From Brachionus koreanus (Eukaryota; Rotifera; Eurotatoria; Ploima; Brachionidae), in contig PJRA01000263.1 in assembly GCA_016987375.1 (NCBI GenBank), positions 4,134,123 through 4,151,466 of the forward strand: a stretch of 17,344 nt of DNA. Direction: 5' to 3'. Below are positions 1 to 8,184 of this stretch, one piece after another. How positions within the stretch are numbered: the stretch's first letter is position 1; each line of letters opens with the position of its first letter. Made by a program: the position numbers and the translations under genes. Under the pieces are notes generated by a model. The model made no database searches. It was given only the letters and a program-made list of their open reading frames with translations, and was not told where the DNA came from.

Positions 1-118
1 GCAAATCCGGTTCATTTCTATCTCGTCTGTACATGGTGTAATTAGCTAAATTACTTATAGATGTTTCATTGAACCAAGTCTCTGCAAGAGCTACCAAATG
101 TGGAAATCTTAAGCTCAC

Positions 119-135
119 TAACAGTGAATTAAACT
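119..135. repeat. Target-site duplication, left copy
   Basis: The 17-mer taacagtgaattaaact occurs here and again, identically, at 312-328. The bases on both outer sides differ. The copies flank an inserted segment that ends in an A-rich tail, as target-primed reverse transcription produces. Confidence 0.85.
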
Positions 136-311
136 TTTCTCATCTCTTATTAATCTGTAAATAAGTTTACGTACAAAAATTCTTATCTATATCTCTTTAA
201 TTGTATTAAACATTTCTATAACCGCATGGGGGTTGAAAAGAAGGTTCTAGACCATTCTGAACTTCCCTAGGGTCACCGCCCTTAAATAATTATTTAAATA
301 AAAATAAAAAA
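136..311 (+). mobile_element. 5'-truncated non-LTR retrotransposon tail inserted in the endonuclease fragment
   Basis: This 176-bp segment lies between two identical 17-bp direct repeats. Its right end is an A-rich simple tail (roughly 281-311, TAAATA/AAATA units), so it inserted in plus orientation. The GC-richer part at about 224-280 looks like the 3' end of a retrotransposon: a short open stretch ending HSELP-stop at about 270, followed by ggtcaccgccc and then the tail. Similar 3' ends (a short GC-rich motif followed by TAAA units) are usual for CR1-like elements. It splits the reading frame of the older element on the opposite strand. Confidence 0.75.
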
Positions 312-328
312 TAACAGTGAATTAAACT
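312..328. repeat. Target-site duplication, right copy
   Basis: Identical to 119-135 and placed directly after the A-rich tail of the inserted element. Confidence 0.85.
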
Positions 329-551
329 CGTCCCATTTATTGCATATTGAAGTTGGATTTGCATAAAAACAACGTAACTCCTCCATTTCACAAGAAACTT
401 CAGATCCTTTTTTATCTGATGCTCCAATATTTACCTCAATATTAGTTGAATTATTTGGACTACTCGAAAAATTTTGAACGTCAGATCCATTTTGTTCAAG
501 TACGCTTTTAGATATCTTTTCTCTCTCTGCACAACCAAATGCTTCAACCAA

Positions 552-2063
552 TTCTTAGGGGTCTGTACTATTTTACGAAGTCGATTATTGTTATATTTTT
601 TATTAAATTCACCTATTTGCGAAAAAATTAAGTTAACTTTGTTTACTTTTTAAATGTGTAGCAAGTTCAAAAAAATTATTCATAAATTTTTTCTAATTTT
701 AATTTTATTTCAAATTTTTTACTAATTTGGATATAAAAATTTTAATTTTTAATTGAAAAAACAAGATTGTTTTAAATTTTTAATTGAATGCATCTCAATT
801 CCAATCAATTTATATACTATTATCATTAACAAAAGCAAATTTTAAAATTAAAATAATTTTTTTGTTTTACATCAACGATGCAAATTTAAAAATGTCATTT
901 TAACCTAGCTATTTTACTAATATCTTTTTTTCAAGGCATAACACTTTTTTATTGATTAAATTTCTGAATAAAGCACCAATTTAACTTACTGATTATTATT
1001 TTTTTACACACGATATTTCAATTTATTTTTGAGTCTTTATTTTTTATTCCTGTTTAGGCTTTGAACTTTTATCCGTATCATTAAAAGTTTGGTTTAGTTG
1101 AAATGTTATCTATATTTTTAATTTTATTTACTTTTCACTGCAGAGTGTAAATTTTTTAAAAATTCCCATTTTTTTTCAGAGACAATTAAAAATTATCGAA
1201 TCATTTACAAAAATTTTTTGTGAAAATTATGATTATTTTTATTAACTAAAGTAAAATTAGAGCTAGATTTAGAAATTTTTGTGAAAAATTATAATTAGCC
1301 CTATTTAATACGATCTCGTATATTTATAGCATCTAAACTGATTATTAAAATCAAATCCTAAGTCTTTAAAATCTTTTGTTTAAATAAAAAAAGAATCAAA
1401 AAGACTTGATGGACTTTTTTGATACTGAAAAACCAGGCTTTCTAATTTTAGCTAATTTTAAAATATATTTAAAGAAAAAAAAGATATAAACTAAATCAAT
1501 GATGAATCATATGGTCAAAAAGTTTAGAATTAATTAAATTATTTAAATTAATTTAACTTTATTGCTGCCAAAAAATTTTTACTCTGTTTGTTTAATGCTA
1601 TAAAATATTTAACTTTTGCCATCTTTATTTGATGAATAGTTACCCTTTGCCAATAGAAATTCTGACAATTTATTTGAATAGTCTTCCACTTTATTGGTTA
1701 GAATCATTTCAACTTAAAAAATTACAATGCTTTTGATAATCAATAAAATCATTTACAAAATTTTTATAAAACAAACTTCAATTTCATAAACTACTTGACA
1801 GAATCAAAGCATTAAGCTTAAAGAATTCTATGCACTAATAAAATAAACTAATAATTATTAATTTTGTTCTAAATTTTATGTTTGCCTAATTTTCGCGCTC
1901 ATCTGGTTTTATCAGCTATTAAAACAACTTATAACAATAATGATTAATTTTAAATTAAAATCTGTATAACGACTTAAATAATTTGTTTATTTTTGGAATA
2001 GTCAAAATATTTTTAATTTAAATTTTTTAATTTTACAAATTCAAAGGAGCAGCTTAAACAAAA
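552..2063. other. AT-rich intergenic sequence
   Basis: No reading frame, RNA gene or recognisable repeat family could be supported here. It is dominated by T and A runs with frequent stops in all frames. The only assignable signal is a minus-strand AATAAA at 1986-1991, about 70 nt beyond the stop codon of the FKBPL-like gene, which would serve as its polyadenylation signal. Weak coding-like character just right of 551 on the minus strand may be more of the retrotransposon at the left edge. Confidence 0.5.
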
Positions 2064-3053
2064 TTAGGAGAAAAATTTCTTCAAACGACCTGAAATAGCA
2101 TCGTTGTAGGTCTTTTTCAAACTTTCTACATGATTTATTCTCTTTTTTATTTCTTCATTATTTGGGTCAAATTTTAGTGCAGCTCGGTAATCTTGCAAAG
2201 CTTCGTCATAATCATTGCAACCTGTCCTTGCTTGAGCTCTTCTAAACAAAGCTTTAACGTTATTGCAGTCTATTTCCAAACATTTGTTGCAATTTATTAT
2301 TGCCATATCATAACTACAACTCTTAAGCTGACACATGGCCAAATTGGAGTGTAAAATCGCTTTCTGCTCTTTTAGTTTGTTTTTTAGATCATTTAATTTG
2401 ATAAATACGTCATCTTCACAAGACTCACTCATTTCATTTTCTTCTTTTTGTCTTATTTTATCATTTATCAATTGATTTGCTATTATCAAATATGACATGG
2501 ATTTGTGATAGCGTTTGAATGCAGTAAATATATGAGATCGTTTGAACAGCTCATTTGCGTCAGCTTTGTGTTCCAAACATAAATTAAAAAGCTGATTTTC
2601 ATCTTGTTTATATATTACACATTCGTGAGGTTTTTTCTTTTCGACATTAGTTATTCTTAATTGAAATTTTAGATCTAAATGAACAATATTTTCTGAATGA
2701 TGCTTGTTTTTAAATGCAAATGACTCTTCAAAAAGATCCGGATTAACTTCAAAGCTCAATTCAGCTAATTCATATAATTTCATTTTATAAATAGCTCTAT
2801 GAATTATTTCATTAAGAAAAGTATTGAAAAAACCAAGTCTTTGACCAACTGAAGTAGGTAGTTCATTTTTATGAAGAACAAAACCGATTAAATTATCCAA
2901 GTCATAACCCAAAGATTTTAAGACACTTGTATCGAATAATTTCTTTATTTCAAGAGTGAAAAATTCACCTTCTTCAACAATTACACTTGGGTCGCCTTTT
3001 TCTAATATATTTAAAGTAAAATCTACGTTTGGAACCAATTTTTTGATTGACAT
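2064..3053 (-). CDS. FKBPL: TPR co-chaperone, FKBPL-like immunophilin-family protein
   Basis: An intronless 329-residue protein. Residues about 1-135 sit where an FK506-binding/PPIase domain lies in this family, but I see no conserved active-site signature, so it is probably catalytically inactive. Three TPR units follow: about 157-190, about 231-263 (containing LHSNLAMCQLK) and about 266-298 (KALFRRAQAR ... ALKFDPNN). The TPR2 Asn and the TPR3 Lys/Arg of the carboxylate clamp that binds the C-terminal EEVD of Hsp90/Hsp70 are present. In TPR1 the usual K-x-G-N reads KRSH, a possible weakening. The C-terminus (SGRLKKFFS) resembles the RLRKMF-type end of vertebrate FKBPL. Length is close to human FKBPL (349 aa). 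The ATG lies 4 nt after an acceptor-like AAAG. Alternatives are FKBP6/shutdown or AIP-type proteins; the TPR co-chaperone assignment is firm, the exact orthologue less so. Confidence 0.75.
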   Translation of the reverse strand: MSIKKLVPNVDFTLNILEKGDPSVIVEEGEFFTLEIKKLFDTSVLKSLGYDLDNLIGFVLHKNELPTSVGQRLGFFNTFLNEIIHRAIYKMKLYELAELSFEVNPDLFEESFAFKNKHHSENIVHLDLKFQLRITNVEKKKPHECVIYKQDENQLFNLCLEHKADANELFKRSHIFTAFKRYHKSMSYLIIANQLINDKIRQKEENEMSESCEDDVFIKLNDLKNKLKEQKAILHSNLAMCQLKSCSYDMAIINCNKCLEIDCNNVKALFRRAQARTGCNDYDEALQDYRAALKFDPNNEEIKKRINHVESLKKTYNDAISGRLKKFFS

Positions 3054-4233
3054 TTTTCTTTAAAAAAAAATCTAAATAACTAATATTTTGACAATTTTAA
3101 TTAGTGTTAAAAGAAATATTATATTTTTAATGACAGTTTTTTAGACTTGTGCAAACACTTTTTCCAATTTTTTTTAATAGTAGAAATTTTTAGAAAAATA
3201 TGGAAACAATAAAATTTTCTTAAATTAAAATTTATAAATATTTTTAATTCTTGACAAATTTAAAATAAATGACTAGAAAAATTTTAAACAGACTTGTTTT
3301 TTAACCATCAGATAGCTTAAAAAGTTTTTAAAAATTTCTTAACTAAAACTATTTTTCCTATAAAAATTTTTTTGTTAAAAAGTTTATTCAATAATTTTTA
3401 GTTTTCATAGTCTAAATGTTAAGTTTTTAAAATTCCTCGTTTATTGATTGTTATACCAAGATTAGCCTTACCATTATTTATGTAAAAAACTTAACATCAA
3501 ATATGAGAAATAACGAAAATTGGAAATTTAAAGATTTTTTTTTATTTACTTAAAATAGTTAAATTAGTTTTTTGAGTTGATTTTTGAAAGAAAAACTATA
3601 AGAATAGATTAGAATTAAATTCATTTTTAATAAAAAATATTTCAATTTTAGATTGGTTCCTCAAAATTTTTGGTTTTATCAAATTTAATTTCCATGAAAT
3701 CTGTTTTTTTGACCTTAGGTTGTAATTTTTGTTTAATCCTCATTTGATTTTCGATTTATCACAATTTTTAATTCTAATATTGTGAAAATCAATTTAAATT
3801 TTATTAAAACAAAATTATATGAGAAAAATTAGCAAGCTTGATTATAATAGCTGGAAATAAAGAGCTATTTGTGAATAAAATAGAATCTTAAAATAAAAAA
3901 TTTATAAATAGTTAGCAATCAACATCTAATTTTTAGCTAATTTTGAGTAAACTTTTCCACCAACTTATAATTAGGATTATTTAGATATATCGTTGTGCAC
4001 AATATGCAACAATACAATGTGCTGCTTATCAAGGTAAAAAGTGGAACTAAATTTAAAAATTTTATTTTTCAATTAAAAATAAATAAATTTTAAAATAGAA
4101 TATCGCTTTATTTGTCATCAAAAATAGAAATTTTTATAGCTAATAGAGTTTTAATGGATAAAAGAAATTTGACGAAACTGTTTGGAATATTTTCTTTTGA
4201 GGTGTGAAAAAAAATTGGTGACAAATTTAATTT
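3054..4233. other. AT-rich intergenic sequence between FKBPL-like and PREB genes
   Basis: No gene could be supported on either strand. A minus-strand AATAAA at 4107-4112 lies about 120 nt past the stop codon of the PREB gene. A short plus-strand open stretch near 4003-4032, followed by a GTAAAA donor-like sequence, was noted but no partner exon was found. The rest is AT-rich filler including the presumed promoter of the FKBPL-like gene. Confidence 0.5.
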
Positions 4234-5574
4234 TTAACTTTCGATGCGAATAAAAAAATAGCAGAAACAAATTAATATCAATAAAAATATAAAAAAAAAT
4301 TTGAATAAATCAATTGAATAAATTAAGAACGACGAGGAAGAATTTAGTTCGCGATTTATCAAATCTGTGAATCTTTTTGTTAAATTTGTATTTAAAAATT
4401 TATACAATTGAACTGTTCGATCTATGCTTATAGTTACAATAAATTTATTCATGTCAAATTTTTTATTCAATTTTTTCACATCGAAAACTTCATCGTAATA
4501 GAAACACAAGTCGGTAATGACACTTGAATGCTGCTTTTTGAAGTCTTCCAGCTTTTTCATATCATAGTCATACAAATAGACTTTTCCCTCACAATCTCCG
4601 GCGCATACAAAATATCCATCTTTGCTTGTTTGAAGACATGTCAAAACAGTATTGCGAATTTTGACAGTTTTTTCAAGTTTAAAATTTATGCCTTCATTCT
4701 TGGTAACATCTTTTATTTTAACCCATTTCTGAATGAAAGAATTCATTGACTTGTTTCCACCTCTTATTCTTGGTATATAAGATAAATACATAAATTTTGA
4801 ATCGTTCGAAAATCTAATATGCTTTATTCTAAGATTGCTGTCATTAACAAAATTCAAAAATTTAAACTCATCTATCTTTTTTAGTTTTTCCAAAGACCAA
4901 AGAAAGCATTTTGAATCTTTTCCTACACTAAACAAAACTCCATCATCATTTACTTGTAGTTCATCAATTTCGTTCGAATGAGCCTCATTGAATTCATGTA
5001 GCTTTTCAAAGTTGAGCTTGGCGTTTGTGATATTATTGTTATTATCAAATAATAAATTATAAATTAATATAGAGCCAAGTGTAGTGCCTATAATTAGATA
5101 GACCTTTTTGTCATGTCTATATACTTGAATGGTGGTTATGGAATTTTCTCTGAGTTTATCTTCATTTTGATCCAATACGATACTGCTGATAAAACGGACA
5201 TTAGCGCCAGCTTCGAATTGAGTTTTATTTTTGTCGTCAAGCTTTTTAAGACATGATTGAATTTGATAAATTTCAACACTCTGATTTAATGCAGCCGCTA
5301 TGTATATGTCGTTTATTTTAGATTCGGATTTGAGATTATGACGTTCAAGATAGAATGGCACGAATTTCATGATAGCATCATCCGATTGAAATTGATGAAT
5401 TTGCTTGAATTCGGCCAGATTGTTTTTATAAGAAATAAAGCCCAATTCTAATGAATTTCCGACTCCAGTCTTGGCGGTTCCTCCACCGCCTGCCATAGCT
5501 ACCAGTCCATTTTCAAGAAGTTTGATACAATAAGCTGGATAGTCTAGTCGTCTTAAAACTTGGCTTTCGGCCAT
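4234..5574 (-). CDS. PREB: PREB/SEC12, SAR1 guanine-nucleotide exchange factor of the ER
   Basis: An intronless 446-residue protein. Family role: SEC12/PREB loads GTP onto SAR1 at the ER membrane, which starts COPII vesicle assembly. The N-terminus carries the diagnostic K-loop motif AGGGGTAKTG at about residues 28-37. A cytosolic WD-repeat propeller follows, with recognisable blades such as FSVGKDSKCFLWSLEKLK and the YDYDMKKLEDFKKQHSSVI segment. The extreme C-terminus is a strongly hydrophobic helix (about 426-442) followed by four residues, giving a type II ER anchor with almost no luminal tail. Human PREB is 417 aa with the same order of parts and a C-terminal anchor. The start ATG is the first in frame and directly precedes the conserved strand leading to the K-loop. 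Two ACGT-core motifs lie immediately upstream. Confidence 0.9.
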   Translation of the reverse strand: MAESQVLRRLDYPAYCIKLLENGLVAMAGGGGTAKTGVGNSLELGFISYKNNLAEFKQIHQFQSDDAIMKFVPFYLERHNLKSESKINDIYIAAALNQSVEIYQIQSCLKKLDDKNKTQFEAGANVRFISSIVLDQNEDKLRENSITTIQVYRHDKKVYLIIGTTLGSILIYNLLFDNNNNITNAKLNFEKLHEFNEAHSNEIDELQVNDDGVLFSVGKDSKCFLWSLEKLKKIDEFKFLNFVNDSNLRIKHIRFSNDSKFMYLSYIPRIRGGNKSMNSFIQKWVKIKDVTKNEGINFKLEKTVKIRNTVLTCLQTSKDGYFVCAGDCEGKVYLYDYDMKKLEDFKKQHSSVITDLCFYYDEVFDVKKLNKKFDMNKFIVTISIDRTVQLYKFLNTNLTKRFTDLINRELNSSSSFLIYSIDLFKFFFIFLLILICFCYFFIRIES

Positions 5575-5592
5575 TCAAATTTGTCTGTTAAT

Positions 5593-5615
5593 GGTCACGT
5601 TTGGCGATGACGTTG
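5593..5615. promoter_or_regulatory. Candidate bZIP (UPR-type) sites upstream of PREB
   Basis: Two ACGT-core elements lie 19-41 bp upstream of the PREB start codon: ggtcacgt at 5593-5600 and gatgacgttg at 5606-5615. The second starts like the XBP1/ATF6-type sequence GATGACGTG. This is a GC-rich patch in otherwise very AT-rich flank. ER-export genes are known unfolded-protein-response targets in animals, so this placement is sensible, but binding is only inferred. Confidence 0.35.
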
Positions 5616-6228
5616 CCTTAATGAAAAATTTTTCTATAATTTTTTTAGTATATTATTATAAAAAAATTATTTTGGCAAAAATATTTTGTGATATTTGTTC
5701 AAAACTGTGCATTTTCTCTGCATTAAAATATTTGTATACAACTAACAAAATTTTAATTCTGAAAATTTAGAACGGGTAATTAAATGGTCTTCTTTTTTAG
5801 TATAAAAAGTTTATTATTTTGAAAAATTGATTACCAAATAGAATAAAGTTTTTTTTTTTTAACTTTATGTACTTTAAAATAAAAAAATACATTTAATTTA
5901 AAAAAAAAATTAATTTTCAATTCTTTTTTATTGATGAAATCAAATTTAATTTTTAATGTTTTTTAGGTATTTGAATTTAGAATTAAATAATTTGATAGTG
6001 AATTCAAATTTGATTTTTATTCAATTCGAATTCTAATTTAAATTCCTAATTGATTTTGATCGTTATTTTGATTAATTTTTATTTCTAGTAGTTGTTGACT
6101 GCAATACATTTAATTTAATTTGATACTAAAACTAATAGTCAAGAAAAGTTTTAAAACTCTTAATTCTTTAATCAATTGATTGATTATTTTTATACTAAAT
6201 TTTTGATACTATATTTTTTTATATTTAA

Positions 6229-6270
6229 CATCGCCTTATGGTGTTCATTGAATTAAATAAATAAATAAAA
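6229..6270 (+). mobile_element. Non-LTR retrotransposon 3' tail remnant
   Basis: A GC-richer motif catcgccttatggtgttc is followed by a TAAA tandem (about 6252-6270). This is the arrangement seen at the 3' end of CR1-like retrotransposons and resembles the inserted tail at 224-311. No coding part remains and no target-site duplication could be recognised, so the 5' limit is unknown. Confidence 0.5.
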
Positions 6271-6607
6271 TTTAAAAAATTCATGAATATCAGAAAAATA
6301 TTATCTAATTGTTACAATTAAAAAATCTAAAAAAACATAAAAAATATCAATTTTTTAGACTATTTATACATTTTAAACGTACATTATAGTAGGAAAACAT
6401 TTTTTTATCGAAAATGTACTGAATTTGATATATTTTGTTAATTTTTTTTGTTCAAAAAAGTAAATATTTTAAAATCAATAAGTATATACTTCATTTTGAA
6501 GCTAAACGTACACTTAATTTTTTTAAAAAAATAAAGACTCTAATTTAGCACATATATTTTTTTTTAATAGTTTTTGTACATTGTTATCTACCTCTTTAGC
6601 TTACATA

Positions 6608-6625
6608 CAAAACAAAACAAAACAA
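6608..6625. repeat. Short CAAAA tandem repeat
   Basis: Three consecutive CAAAA units and a partial fourth. It may be a simple microsatellite or an old A-rich tail. Confidence 0.5.
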
Positions 6626-7460
6626 TCTGGAAAAAATTGGAAAAAACAAAACATCTCTTTGGTTTAATTATTAGAATAGATTCTTGAGAAATCACGTGTA
6701 CTTAGATGGACCGATACTAGTCTAAACTGTAACTTTAATTTTACTCTTGGTTCAAGAGTTTATTCTCATGAATCATTGATCAATGGATCGATAAAAAAGG
6801 ATCATTGGAATTAAAAATTAGGAAAAAATTGATAATAATAGAAATTATTCAAATCGATTTCATCCGAAAGCTTTAATAATTTAGCTCAAATTTTAGTTAT
6901 TGTAATACTGTTTTATTAAAATTTTAGGGTTTCTGGGTCTAAATTATTAAATAAAACTTAGAGATTTACAGTTATTCTAAAGAAATTTAGAAATTTTTTA
7001 TCCCTAGAATATCTCTATTTTTCTTCAAAAATTTGTCAAATCATAGATATTTTTATCAAATCTTTAAAGAATCTGCATAAAATCTCTAAAAATTTTTTTA
7101 AGAGTAATATTGTTAAGATTGTTAAGTCATAAAAAGCAGTAAGTAACATAGATTTCAAATTTAATACCTTTAAGTGAGACTCAACCTATCATGACGATTT
7201 TTTTCTAATAAATATTATTGAATTTCCCTAAAAAAATTAGCTTATATCTAGTTAATTAATAATTAAAAAGTTGATAATATTTATGAATAGAATTCAAACT
7301 TTTGAAATTAGATTAAAATTTAAAAAACTACATTATTTTTTATAACTGTATTTGTGATCCCTTAACGTAAATTTTTTGATATAAAATTCTGAATTTTAAA
7401 TATATATATAATAAAAACAAATATTTTTTTATATCAATTTTATTTATACCAAAAAAATTC

Positions 7461-7673
7461 TTAATAATATTCATCTGAATACTTTTTGTGATGATGGTGA
7501 TGATGATGTCTATGATGATGACGGTGATGTTTATGGTGGTGCTTGTGATGTTTATGATGATGATGTTTGTGACGATGACCATACTCTTCAGAAGAAGATG
7601 ATGATGCCATTACACTTTGAAATGCTAATCCCAAAACTAGCAAAGCCAATACAGCATAAAAACTAACTTTCAT
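7461..7673 (-). CDS. Secreted histidine-rich peptide, copy A
   Basis: A single-exon 70-residue preproprotein. Residues 1-23 form a classic signal peptide (MKVSFYAVLALL ... SVMA) with predicted cleavage after A23. The mature part has a serine/acid start (SSSSSEEYG), then a run in which 23 of 47 mature residues are His, interspersed with Lys and Arg (KHHHHKHHKHHHKHH type), and an acidic-aromatic end (KKYSDEYY). There are no cysteines. Such composition would bind Zn, Cu or Ni, and could act as a metal buffer, antimicrobial or adhesive/matrix component; none of these can be chosen from sequence. Copy B at 7959-8171 differs at 2 of 213 bases. A TATAAAAA at 7742-7749 lies 76 bp before the ATG, and AATAAA at 7439-7444 follows the stop. 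No family was recognised; resemblance to histatins is compositional only. Confidence 0.8.
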   Translation of the reverse strand: MKVSFYAVLALLVLGLAFQSVMASSSSSEEYGHRHKHHHHKHHKHHHKHHRHHHRHHHHHHHKKYSDEYY

Positions 7674-7741
7674 TTTTCAGCTCTATTTGAATATTACAAA
7701 TCAATGCCAAAAATATATTAATAAATCTTTAGTTTAATTCA

Positions 7742-7749
7742 TTTTTATA
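7742..7749 (-). promoter_or_regulatory. TATA box of histidine-rich copy A
   Basis: TATAAAAA on the minus strand, 76 bp before the start codon, implying a transcription start about 45 bp upstream of the ATG. TA-rich motifs are common in this DNA, so position is the main support. Confidence 0.4.
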
Positions 7750-7897
7750 GATTGAATAAATAATACTAAGGTCAAATTGTTTTAACATAACTCTGATTTT
7801 AAAAAGATCAAAAAAATCAAGATGCAGTCTTAAAAAAATCTCTTTGACTGAATGAAATTAAGATGACATAATTCAAAATAGCAAATCATTTTTCAAG

Positions 7898-7905
7898 TAT
7901 AAATA
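7898..7905 (+). promoter_or_regulatory. TATA box of histidine-rich copy B
   Basis: TATAAATA followed by a local GC-rich ggctg, 61 bp before the start codon, implying transcription from about 7928 and a 5' leader of about 30 nt. Confidence 0.5.
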
Positions 7906-7958
7906 GGCTGATTTTTGACAAAATTTGAAAGATAAAATAACTTTTAAATCAAGAAAAA

Positions 7959-8171
7959 ATGAAAGTTAGTTTTTATGCTGTATTGGCTTTGCTAGTTTTG
8001 GGATTAGCATTTCAAAGTGTAATGGCATCATCATCTTCTTCTGAAGAGTATGGTCATCGTCACAAACATCATCATCATAAACATCACAAACACCACCATA
8101 AACATCACCGTCATCATCATAGACATCATCATCACCATCATCAAAAAAAGTATTCAGATGAATATTATTAA
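7959..8171 (+). CDS. Secreted histidine-rich peptide, copy B
   Basis: A single-exon 70-residue preproprotein with the same 23-residue signal peptide as copy A. The mature peptide is the same except for one Gln in place of the last His of the long run (HHHHHHQKK). It has 22 His in 47 mature residues, Lys and Arg spacers, acidic ends and no Cys. Codons are a near-triplet repeat of CAT/CAC. The TATAAATA at 7898-7905 and two AATAAA signals at 8198-8203 and 8209-8214 frame a short transcription unit. The ATG is 5 nt after a CAAG acceptor-like site. The function is unknown; metal binding is a composition-based inference. Confidence 0.8.
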   Translation: MKVSFYAVLALLVLGLAFQSVMASSSSSEEYGHRHKHHHHKHHKHHHKHHRHHHRHHHHHHQKKYSDEYY

Positions 8172-8184
8172 AAAATCATTTGGT

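Larger units (their letters stand above)
1..551 (-). mobile_element. Non-LTR retrotransposon, endonuclease-domain fragment (interrupted)
   Basis: Read on the minus strand, 551 to 312 encodes a stretch ending in a block (LRCFYANPTS, then NKWDEFNSLL) typical of the N-terminal end of the APE-type endonuclease of CR1/Jockey-like retrotransposons. Positions 136 to 1 continue the domain with VALAETWF and then NYTMYRRDRNE, matching the usual 'ALTETWL ... NYTMYRKDR' region. The two halves are separated by an inserted segment at 136-311, and they are in the same frame once the insertion and one copy of its 17-bp duplication are discounted. The frame opens with TAA at 555-557 and no ATG, so this is a fragment and not a host gene. 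It continues past the left edge of the window. The family match is from memory of conserved blocks; the exact clade is not determined. Confidence 0.8.
5616..7447. other. AT-rich intergenic sequence with scattered repeat debris
   Basis: No gene was found. The stretch holds a retrotransposon 3' tail (6229-6270), a short CAAAA tandem (6608-6625) and otherwise A/T runs. A minus-strand AATAAA at 7439-7444 lies 17 nt beyond the stop of the left histidine-rich gene. A loosely repetitive patch of aattcaaatttgatttt-like words lies around 5975-6060. An open frame at 7340-7582 on the minus strand is an out-of-frame shadow of the histidine codons. Confidence 0.5.
7674..7958. promoter_or_regulatory. Divergent promoter region between the two histidine-rich genes
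   Basis: A 285-bp spacer separates the two start codons and must contain both promoters. Each side has its own TATA box. The sequence is not palindromic: flanking similarity to the two coding arms stops within a few bases of each ATG, so the two genes have different proximal promoters and may differ in expression. Confidence 0.65.
7448..8184. repeat. Inverted duplication of the histidine-rich gene
   Basis: Arms 7448-7673 and 7959-8184 are inverted copies. The coding 213 bp differ at only 2 positions (AAG/AAA, silent; CAC/CAA, His to Gln). Similarity drops sharply outside: only 3 matching bases before the ATG, and 9 of 13 matching bases after the stop (both end tttggt), after which no alignment is visible. 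Confidence 0.85.

Noticed and set aside
294..551. Open frame as an independent 85-residue host protein
   Set aside because: No ATG, ends in the A-rich tail of an inserted element, and carries the endonuclease N-terminal block of a retrotransposon.
4003..4032. Possible plus-strand first exon (MQQYNVLLIK followed by GTAAAA)
   Set aside because: No partner exon, no known family, and the next 1.5 kb is occupied by PREB on the other strand.
4528..4749. Plus-strand open frame of 73 codons
   Set aside because: It lies antisense inside the well-supported PREB coding sequence and has no recognisable content.
7340..7582. Minus-strand open frame of 80 codons rich in Ile/Thr
   Set aside because: It reads the CAT/CAC histidine codons of copy A in another frame and has no signal or family feature.
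7959..8171. Homology of the histidine-rich peptides to histatins
   Set aside because: Only His/Lys composition and a Tyr-rich end agree; no alignable sequence beyond low complexity.
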